Source of the DNA: Isoetes taiwanensis
Taxonomy: Eukaryota > Streptophyta > Lycopodiopsida > Isoetales > Isoetaceae
Direction: 5' to 3'
DNA: 64,000 nt
Assembly: GCA_021234155.1 (NCBI GenBank)
Contig: JAJEKV010000839.1
Coordinates: forward strand, 16,604-80,603
Shown: positions 55,101 to 64,000 of the stretch, one piece after another
How positions within the stretch are numbered: position 1 is the stretch's first letter
How the letters are laid out: each line of letters opens with the position of its first letter
The notes under the pieces: model-generated
Seen by the model: only the letters and a program-made list of their open reading frames with translations
The model's database searches: none
What the model was told of the DNA's origin: nothing
Position numbers and translations under genes: made by a program

Positions 55101-58100
55101 TCTTTTCCATAAGAGAAAGGGACATCATTGATCGACATGTATGTTCTTCTAGTTCCATGTTCCTTTTCTTTGCAATTACTTCAACACTTTTAAACATATC
55201 AATTGTGCACATACAAACAAGATAGCCTTTATCATCCAAGCAAAGGTTACCAATAGAAAGCAATCATCTATGGTAGCTGTCCTGCTTGGTTCAATCGAGG
55301 GATATGTAGGTGACCAATAGTAGGATATTGGTTGTTGGGAAGATCAATCGACAAAGATCAACACCCCAATCTCGGCTTCACCATTTACGCTACATTTTTT
55401 GATGAAAGCTTAAGCGACTTACTGGAACTCACGAATCACCTTAAATGGTGTATCAACATTCTTGGATGTCAAAGTAGCGAGCTTGAGTTCTAACATCTTA
55501 CGTTAATGGCTTCAAAAGCCACATTTTTGTAAACGACCAGCTTCCATATCAATATTAAGAGGCATTTGTACGCTTATTTCTTGCGTGTCTTGCAAGGGTC
55601 TTTGAATGAAATTTATGCATTGTAGGTGTTTTGCCACGGGATCTGATTCATCGGACAATTGAATGTCTTCTCTTCTTTTTTACATTTTCTTGTATCCCAC
55701 ATCTCGTGTCTTGTCATCGTCAATTTGTTTTCATAGAAGTAGTACTACTTGATCTTTTTCGTCTTTAGAATCTGTTTTGTATCTAGCGGCCCAAATTTGC
55801 TTCTCTTCCTCATGCATACATCCTTGTTTAAAGTCGAGCCACCAAGGGCAATTCTCTACCTCCCATTTTTTCATGGGTGGTTCCGCGATCTACTTGTCCG
55901 GGTCAGAATACATGCATGATTCACCCCACTAGTAGCGTCCATGACTTCAAGGCTGTTGGAAATTTCAATATGTATTTCCTTGCAAGTGCGTGCTTGGAAG
56001 TACACGATATACATTTTAATGAGTTTAAGAATGAAGTAGATGAAAAACATAGATTTAAGAAGGAAAAGAGAAGGAAAATGGACAACGTAATGTGACATGA
56101 GAGACCTTATGAGCGTCGAATGCTTCCTCGGTGGTGTTGTGTAAGACATTTTTTTTTCTCTATCACTTGAAAGCGATTAGGCGATGTTGCAACCAAAATT
56201 CTCTAAACAAGAGTCCAAATCATCATCATTGTGGCTAATAGCAATCTACCCACTTGCCGGACATCACCGACTCCATTTCTTTGAGTAGCCTTCTTCAACA
56301 TGTGCTCCATCCATGTCTCCTTTTAACCCATTCGAAATTGTTTGTCATTGTTTGGTATCCCATATGTGTCTATCATTATTTGTGCGGATGCCATAATATT
56401 GAGCCACTTATTCCTTTCTTTGGTTACTACGATTGGATTTAGATAAGGCAAAGCGGCTTCTCTAATGTGAGTGCCATTTTCTTATTATCAAATCTCTACT
56501 TGTAACATTCTTGGTATTGGTTCTAGTCTGGGATTTACAATTGCCAAATATTTTTTGAAATTTGTTTTGCCATTTTCGTCTTACCTCCTTTTCGGCTTTA
56601 GCAACCACGTCCTCTTTAGCGGTGGCTCTTCCATCAAGTTTCTGACCTCCTCAATTTCAGCCTCTATGGTGGACTGGTATGAAAACAAATCAACAAAGCA
56701 ATAATTATTTACTTGGTACTAATTGATTGAAACAAGTTTATAAAAGTTTGAAATTTATGCTGCAAATACGGTTTCAATGAGCGTGGTACACAGTACATAA
56801 TTTTTCTGCGAGCAAATATCTAGTAAAGAGGAAACCATGGCTCTTAGCCAAACATGTTTCTCATGATCTATACTCAACACGAGCTCTTAGTAGGATAAAT
56901 GTGAAATATATATGTTGTAAGATAAAGTAGTTAATCTGTGTGTACACCACAATATATCTTTCAACAGATAAAAGCACCCACTTTGTCTCATTTTAATCTG
57001 GAAGGCCAAATAAATATGCAAGTTATAAACCTCACATAAAGTGGAAGTACAAAAAGCAACTAGCACTTGCGATTGATATCTTTGCATAGCTGCAATAAGT
57101 TGTGTCTCATGTTGATCATCTACTTCCACAAAAAGTGGCATGCGGCGAATGCATCAGTAGAACATGTTGATGCCTCTCCCTTATCTCACGCATCCAAGCA
57201 TGCGTAGATGGTTGCCATCCCAACACAAGAACATCACGCCACTAAGATCTTGCCAATCTAGGTTCGCGACTAGTTCATCTTCAAATCTATCATTCTCTTC
57301 GACCCACAAAGGATCCCATGAAGACTTGATATTATGGATTCTTGGTATACAATTGCCTCTTTTGACAAAGACAATATGAAACTTCCCTTTTCTTGCATGT
57401 ACCCATCATTTCTCAAGGTATCTCTCATTGCTTGAAGCCCTTGGATACTAAACCGGCAAACTTCATTTATCAAAATCTGCAAAGAAGGCGGAAGGTGGAG
57501 GGCTCAATCTAACTACTACGATCTCTTGCAAATTTCAGAAATTCTTTGAGCTTGTGAACTTTCTAGAAAATTCATGCATCTCCGGTATCCTCGCTTTTCT
57601 TTTTCTTCTTTCTTCCTTTTGCAAGAATTGCATTCTTTGAAGGACTACCTCCCAAAACCTCTTTACGATCACGATTGAATATCTTCTCCTTCTCTGGACA
57701 TACGGCTCAACATATTCAATAACTTGTTCTATGTCTTCTTGTGCCATATCTATTTGCAACTCTGTATGAAAAAGTCGACTTCCTTGATCTTCTAGGTGGG
57801 GTCCGAAGGCGGTGTATACAAACTCCTCTTTATGTTGGCGAGTTACAACCATGCCCTTCTGTGCGCCAAGCATATAAACACACAATTTCATCGGGGGCGC
57901 CGAACAAGAGACTTGCATCACAAAAATACTATAAAATACCTTGAAAAAAGGTCACCACCATGCCCCTGCTTCATACAAATCCGGATGCTCATTTGATTAA
58001 GCGGTAAGCAGGGAAAGCTGCACTTGATCACCAAAACAAATATGTGCTCATATTATATTCTTGTTGCCTATCAAGAAAAACTACAACCAATGAAGAAGCC

Positions 58101-58730
58101 CAAATGCGACAAATAGATTTTATGCCTCTGCGATGCAGTAAATGAAAAAAGAAATCAAAGCATCTGAATTTTTCTAAGCCGGCCGGATTCGGAAAAATGA
58201 GGAGCCCAAATAACCAATGTTTTTATGAAATTGAAAGGGACATACAAGAAGAGAACAAGAACATATGAAATGCAAGCGATTGCCGTTCAAACATAGAGAG
58301 CCCAAAATCTACAAATCTACAAGAGAAAGGGACATACCGGATAAACAAGCGGTAGAAACGGAGGTAAACATGGTTCGTTTTGATGGAAAATTTGCGACTC
58401 ACGAATCATCGTTTGATCTTGGTTCGATCTTGATTCTTGGATTCGATGTTGGAAGAGATTACCATTTTTAGAATTGTTTTTAGAATGTGGAGAGATTACC
58501 GTTTAATCAATTTTTTAAATTTTCCTTCATTAAAGAATATCTAGCATTATAACGAGGGGTTGCTTTTGTATTTTTATCGTTTTCCCTAAGGTTTTATATG
58601 ATTTAGGTAGTTGTATTGTGGGTGGATGTACTAATGCATTACATCTAAGTGCGCATACACATTTCTTATTTTTATGGCACTTTGCCAATGGTTTTAACCC
58701 TTAAAGAAAAACAAAAGCAGATTCATCGCA
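52161..58730. other. unrecognised, CAG/CTG-poor; probable decayed mobile-element DNA
   Basis: Many short frames on both strands with no coherent gene. The minus-strand series at 57921-57535, 57482-57270 and 57141-56887 could be pieces of one broken protein (it contains LCWDGNH), but no family is evident. Only 2 CAG/CTG words lie in 53401-54000 and 4 in 57001-57600 by my count. That matches the altered copies elsewhere and suggests heavily methylated repeats whose frames may be disturbed. Confidence 0.35.
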
Positions 58731-58744
58731 TACAAATTTGGAGG

Positions 58745-58795
58745 GTTTTGCTTTAGGGTTTTAGCTTTAGGTTTTGCTTTTAGGGTTTTGCGGAA
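58745..58795 (+). repeat. Degenerate telomere-like words
   Basis: Two exact TTTAGGG words and several near misses (TTTAGG, TTTTAGC, TTTTGC) in about 50 bases. It is an interstitial, short and imperfect patch, and could be chance in T-rich DNA. Confidence 0.35.
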
Positions 58796-60452
58796 TTGCC
58801 ATAGCCCGTACACCCTCGGCATCAATCTCCAAAAAATTTCGAATTTTTAGACTCCAATACGTCTTTTTAGGGAGGCACGGGATCTATTTCTTCGATTACG
58901 TTCTCAAATAGTCAATCAATTTGATTCAAGCAATGAGTTGAGATAATCCATTCCATCCCATCAGCTATGCCGTTACACGTCGGGGCCCAACTTGCGTCTT
59001 TGTTTTTCGATAGAAAGTACTCATTACAAATCCTATTTATGATTCGAGGCTTTTTGATCCCATCGCATTTGTAGCTCTGAGAGGCCAATTTCTACGCTAT
59101 TTATCATGATGGATCCCGTTAGAACAAACGAGAGAGAAAAAACGAATTTCTACTGCTATTGGCTACTGGTATGTATGCATGTTAAGCTTGCTTTATTAGG
59201 AAAGACCTCTTACGCTAAATCATTACCGTTTTGGATATGCCTTGGGTACATTTCGGTCACGGGCCATATGGTGTTGAATTTTGTAAATGGTTTATGCCGG
59301 GTCATGTTGGACACAAAGGACCCGAGCTTTGGGTTACCAATGAAGATGAAATTTCAATCACCCTAGAATGGGATCGTTGGTAACTAACACGGCGGACGAG
59401 ATAAGGAATTATCGACAAGTGTGTTTGCATTGAGTTACCAAGATTTTTGCAAGATTTTGCAAGACAGGAATTTTGCAATTAATAGCGGACCTATGATTTA
59501 GATCGTTCATGTTATATACACTAACTACTCAAAGAAACTTGTGCGGCGCATCGATTGGGTGATCTACGTTTTTCTCGATTAGGTGTCGGGGAAATGAGAC
59601 AACCTCGGCATGGCTCTGGGTAAGTATTGATCTTTTGTCATTTGTTTTAGTATTACTTGGACAATTGAATTTGCAATAGCTTGATTTAGCCCCTATATAA
59701 TTGTCACGAGTTTTGGATAACATACAAGGATGTCATTTGAAAGGCAAAAAAAGATTACAACACTCTCGCGAGGGGAATCTATTAGGTGTTCATCCTACCA
59801 CAAGCTGTATTGGCCTACCAACGCTTGAAGGCGACAAAAGGTTGGAAGATGTTACAGCCATCATATAAAGACTTGAATTCTTTGCACTTTCATTTTGCTT
59901 CAAAGAAAATGCCGTTGTTTTTTTTAAAACTATACTTTATCTATCTTAAGTGTTCTTTCTTTTACTTGGAAAACATTAGTTTTTCTTATAATGCATTAAG
60001 TGCTTCTAAATTTAGTTAATCATATATGCATTCCATGCAGATAATTTTGACATGGGGTTTCTTGAATTATGTTCATTTTGTTTCATTATCATATCTGAGA
60101 AACCGAAGATATCAAAATGGTATATTACAATCAACTTTGCTTCTTGTCTATTAGTTGTATTATGTGGCCTATTGGTGAAAGATCTATACATGATTTACTG
60201 TAGGCAAAGAGCATTGCTCTTGGGGATGTTTAGATCTCTGGGAATATGATAAGTCGTGCTCTTAATGCATGCAATGGGAAAACTTGTGCATTGCTCTTGG
60301 GAACATTTAGATCCACTATGATAAGTCATTTTCTCCCCATTGGATTTGAGCGCTTTGTATGGAACTAGATGTTTTTTCCTAAGGGCCGAATTTTTTTTTT
60401 TTTTTTAATATAGCAACCAACAACTACCATTAACATTAGCAAACCATTGCAC
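58796..60452. other. no gene recognised
   Basis: An 86-codon plus-strand frame (59106-59366) and a 77-codon frame (59786-60019) show no family features. A T run occurs at about 60390-60407. Confidence 0.35.
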
Positions 60453-61170
60453 AAAGTGTTTCTAATGTTATTACATTCATAAGTGTTTGTAAAAATAGTG
60501 CGGTGAAGTTATGCCATCCTTAGTACCCAAGCGCCTTTATTATTAGGGCTCGAACGCCCAATTTTTTATTAATATAAACATATAGCATTAACAACCAACA
60601 CATCACTCTGATAACATTATTTCACATAAACCATTGCATCCAACACATTTAAATTAACATCCCCTAAAACCCCTTTGGTTTGGGTGCATATATTCACCGC
60701 GGAGGTTTCGTGGGCGTGAGCCCCCTAAAACTTACAATACATGTACAAAATTAACACCATTAAATTTACATTCTCTCAAACCTTATAGTATTTTCAAATC
60801 TCAATATACAGATATACAAAAATTTGTACAAACATGCCCCACAAGCGAGGATCGCTATATATGCGGTCGGATCGAGGAATAAAGGGACAAATATGCCCAT
60901 CAGCTGACTCTCGATGCGGGGTAACCCCGTGTGAATATGCACCCAAACCAAAGGGGTTTTAGGGGATGTTAATTTAAATGTGTTGGATGCAATGGTTTAT
61001 GTGAAATAATGTTGATTGTAGTGATGTGTTGGTTGTTAATGTGCTATATGTTTATATTAATAAAAAAAAATTGAAGCTTCTAATAAAGGCGTTTGGGACA
61101 CTAAGGATAGCATAACTTCCGCGTACATTTTTTACAAACACTTTAATGTAATAGCATTAGAAACACTTGC
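60453..61170. mobile_element. Foldback element, ~250-bp inverted arms
   Basis: The left arm (60453-60700) and right arm (60917-61170) are reverse complements with scattered mismatches. Examples: 'ccctaaaacccctttggttt' against 'aaaccaaaggggttttaggg', and 'aagtgtttctaatg' near 60455 against 'cattagaaacactt' near 61155. A loop of about 215 bases separates them. No coding capacity. It is a MITE/foldback-type transposon whose transcript would form a long hairpin. Confidence 0.8.
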
Positions 61171-63370
61171 AAAATACAAAATTAAAGCACTAATTTCAAT
61201 GATTATTTAAGCGTTCACCCACAAAACATTTTTCGTAATTATAGTACTTAGCACCCTGTAGCACCAAAATGTTCAATGTATGGATTACGTGAACTCTCAC
61301 CTTGCTAATGGCGACTTTCTTGACTATTAGAGGATTTACGGAAGGGCGGTACATTAATATTCCTTTAGAAATGGCATTGCACTTGTAAAGCGAGCTATCT
61401 TTGCCAAATCTTTGGATTTACTAATAGTTCCATCTTTGTTTTCGGAGGGATGGAAGAGGATGAAGATGCGGAGGACACAAAATTTGTTGCCCAATGTGTT
61501 GATGAGGTTGGAGAATAGCGTTTCAAGTGGAAAAAAAATGGACATTCAATAACGATGTATGGCACAACATTGTTAGGAAGTTCCCCTCAATTTCCAATAT
61601 CATTTGAGTCCTCCATATCCCCCAACTTTCGTAGGAGGAGTAACAATTCCACGTTCTACAACATTCTAAAAATCCCAACAAGAACAAGATCCGGAGAAAT
61701 GCGCAATATGTTGGAGAGGCTCGAAAAGGTAAAATGTCTTCCCCATTTTACAATGATACTATCGTATTTGAGGCATTTGGTAGTAGTATGGAAGGAACCG
61801 ACAAAACATGGATCCCCCATGTTTGGACCCATCATGATAGCACATATACCCATTTCTGCAGGAACGGTCGTTTTAGTGCATTGCGCTAGTCATTTCACCC
61901 AATGTCAAAATATGGTGTGTGATCATTTATTAGCCAGAGGGTTCCCTAATGAGTTGCGATTAGCGTGGAACACTCCATGAACTAGGCTTGGAGAAATAAG
62001 TGATGATATTGGTTTCTTTGATGTGTGATTCTTGCAAAGGGAACAACCAAAATGTATATCCGGTTGTGAAGCTATTTTATATTATATACTTCGGACAATA
62101 TTCATGACACAAGGTTAAAATTTCATCATGGTGTGCACAAACATCGATAAGAATGGTGAAAGCGAAAAAATAGCTAAGTATAGCGGTTGATAAGTGTATC
62201 GACTAGGAAAGGATCAACTTCTAATGGCACAAGAGAATCTCAACTTGCCATGGATATTTACCTTGATTTGTTGGATGATGGTAATACTTTTGATAATGTT
62301 CAAATGCTTATCTTGAACAATTGGATGAGCTTCTCAAAGAGACTTGAGCCATTATACGATCAAAGAAGGTAATGAAGCTTCTTTGTAAATGTTTTTCATT
62401 CATTGTTTAACAAGGTTGTTTGTGCACATAGATTGAGAAAATGGTTGGATGATTGTCGGAAGAGGAATAAGCAATGTATTGATGACCAATCTAGTATTCT
62501 ACATTTGAAGAAGGCGTTTGAAATATGAGTATTTTTCATGGTTCGAGATTCCTTATCAAAACCATACTGAGAGAAAGGATAAGTGCTTTGTGTTTAAGAT
62601 GTCAAGCTGGGACCGAGGATCGGGTGTTGATTTGAGTGAATAGAAGACTGGAGGTGATTGATCTTGATAAATCTTGGGTCCCTTGATCATGTTAAAAGGA
62701 TTAGTGATTGGACAACCATTGCACCCGTGTCACGACCCAGATATGTCTTTGTTTTCAATTGTATCTATCTAGACTACCCTAATTATTGACATTCTATGGT
62801 GCATCTATTTCCGCCTACAAGGCCTTACTCGCGATAGCTATGTCGTGATATGAAGGCAAAGGAAGACCTAGATTCTCAAAGACTCTTTGGGGAATTGCTA
62901 AATGAGGTCATGATTTCCAAAATTACCCTCACCTTAACTTTCATGGATTTATGGCCGGTAAAATTTAAAGCAAATGGAATGCCATAAGGGAGGTCTTCTT
63001 CCGGGAAACATTTACGAGAAGGAGCGTTTGAACGGTCATACAAAAGGCACACAAATAAATATATATACCAACAACACGAGGAGAAGAGCACAAAGGAATT
63101 ATGTAGACAATGGCAAAGGGGCCTTTCGCAAAAGGGATCACCGGATAAATGCTATTACAAAATTATGAGTTGGTGGGAGGGTACGGCGGCTCCCAATGAC
63201 ATCAAAACTCTCACAACCTGGTTGTCATGGTGGCACCATCGTGCTGGCCATTGGGGTAATTTCATGCTAAATAATAGAGGGTTAGAAGCGTATACATGTT
63301 CCCAACAAAAATTTGTGCGAATCAAAGACATGGCGGGTTAGCTAAATTGCATTTGGTTACAAAAAAACAA
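61171..63370. other. no gene recognised
   Basis: The longest frame, 141 codons at 61555-61980, has no motif I recognise. Neighbouring frames also encode peptide stretches, as expected if a decayed coding element lies here on the plus strand. Confidence 0.35.
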
Positions 63371-64000
63371 TAAAACTTGTATGATGCTTGCATTTTGCTC
63401 GCTGTTCTTCAAAGTACAAAATCTGGAATCACATTTGGACCACAATTATGTACTCCTTTATCTGGAGATTTGAACAAAATGTCGATTCAGCCAAGCCCTC
63501 AGGAAGCGTCAATAATATAAACCCACAGCAAGATGTGTTTGCCGGGTTCCTTAGCGGTGGAGGCGAGGGAGGCAATGAGCTGTCTATAAAACTAGAATAG
63601 CCATGGCTATAGATCGGACGGATGAGAATGGTTCCACATGGACAGAGCAAGCAAATGAGAAATACATCTAGGATTCCAAATTCGGATCTGTTATTAGGAA
63701 CCTATTCAAGAACTATGGGCATAATGAGGATACTCTGACTCATTTGGGCTCTGAAGGGCGACACAGGTATGAGAGGTGGTGAGACTTGAAACTGGGCACT
63801 GGGCTGCGAAAAATGTGACAAGCTTATAAGCAGTACTTCCTCTTTTATGTACTGTTGCTGGTGTTGGTTTAAATATGGGATGGTTTGGGTGGGATGACAG
63901 TGAGGCTGGGTGTGAAACATGATTCTTCTTGACATTTCATCATTTTGGATAATATTGTGGGAATCATTTTCAGTTAATTGATGATTTCTAGTTGATCATC
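63371..64000. other. CAG/CTG-rich end of window, possible genic DNA
   Basis: Base composition changes: CAG/CTG words become frequent again, as in 33-38 kb. A 70-codon frame (63388-63600) ends SGGGEGGNELSIKLE, without a recognised domain. If the word density does track methylation, a gene may begin or end just beyond the window. Confidence 0.3.

Noticed and set aside
58745-58795. Telomere repeats
   Set aside because: Only two exact TTTAGGG words in a short T-rich patch; not a telomere and perhaps not even a degenerate one.

Overview
The window looks like nuclear DNA of a land plant with a large, repeat-rich genome. The evidence is two eukaryotic tRNA genes with internal Pol III boxes, GT-AG introns, a Ty1/Copia element primed from initiator tRNA-Met, a CACTA/TNP2 element with a DUF4218 segment, a Helitron end and several LINE 3' ends. 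I cannot name the species; nothing seen is diagnostic for a clade. Intact protein-coding genes are scarce. The only long, clean conserved reading frame is a serine/threonine protein kinase on the minus strand (33436-34422).

Layout. 1-5.4 kb: gene-poor, with one 1.0-kb inverted-repeat element. 5.45-7.07 kb: a damaged copy of a recurring block (kinase fragment plus adenylate kinase exons). 7.07-7.95 kb: LINE 3' end with a 43-A tail. 8-10.84 kb: probable LINE body ending in a reverse transcriptase remnant, cut by a CACTA terminus at 10845. 10.85-16.4 kb: CACTA-like element (subterminal repeats, TNP2 C-terminus, DUF4218) that also holds a SET-domain reading frame. 16.4-22.1 kb: non-coding, with a direct duplication and a Helitron 3' end at 22106. 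22.47-34.49 kb: a tandem duplication of about 6.0 kb, each unit carrying the same 5'-truncated LINE and one kinase copy (pseudogene in unit 1, intact in unit 2). 34.5-36.06 kb: HSP90-like and adenylate-kinase-like exons. 36-39.2 kb: no recognised gene. 39.2-40.65 kb: tailed repeats and a LINE fragment. 40.8-41.16 kb: tRNA-Trp and a tRNA-Ala-like unit. 41.34-50.01 kb: another copy of the kinase/HSP90/adenylate kinase block, split by a complete 5.2-kb Copia element. 50.57-51.14 kb: ribosomal protein eS8 pseudogene. 51.18-52.16 kb: GATTC-rich array and direct repeats with a tRNA-like segment. 52-64 kb: mostly unrecognised, with a 0.7-kb foldback element at 60.45-61.17 kb.

The strongest unexpected signal concerns the sequence itself. 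Where repeated copies can be compared, their differences fall mainly on CAG, CTG and CCG, the plant CHG methylation contexts. They are not the C-to-T changes that deamination would give. The simplest reading is systematic base-calling error at methylated CHG sites in a long-read assembly. If so, many frameshifts here (Copia polyprotein, kinase copies at 27.4 and 42.2 kb, CACTA) are partly artefacts, and the local density of CAG/CTG acts as an accidental methylation map. The biologically most interesting items are the SET-domain frame inside a CACTA-like transposon, the amplified multi-gene fragment block, and a family of short repeats with pentanucleotide tails and a conserved hairpin.
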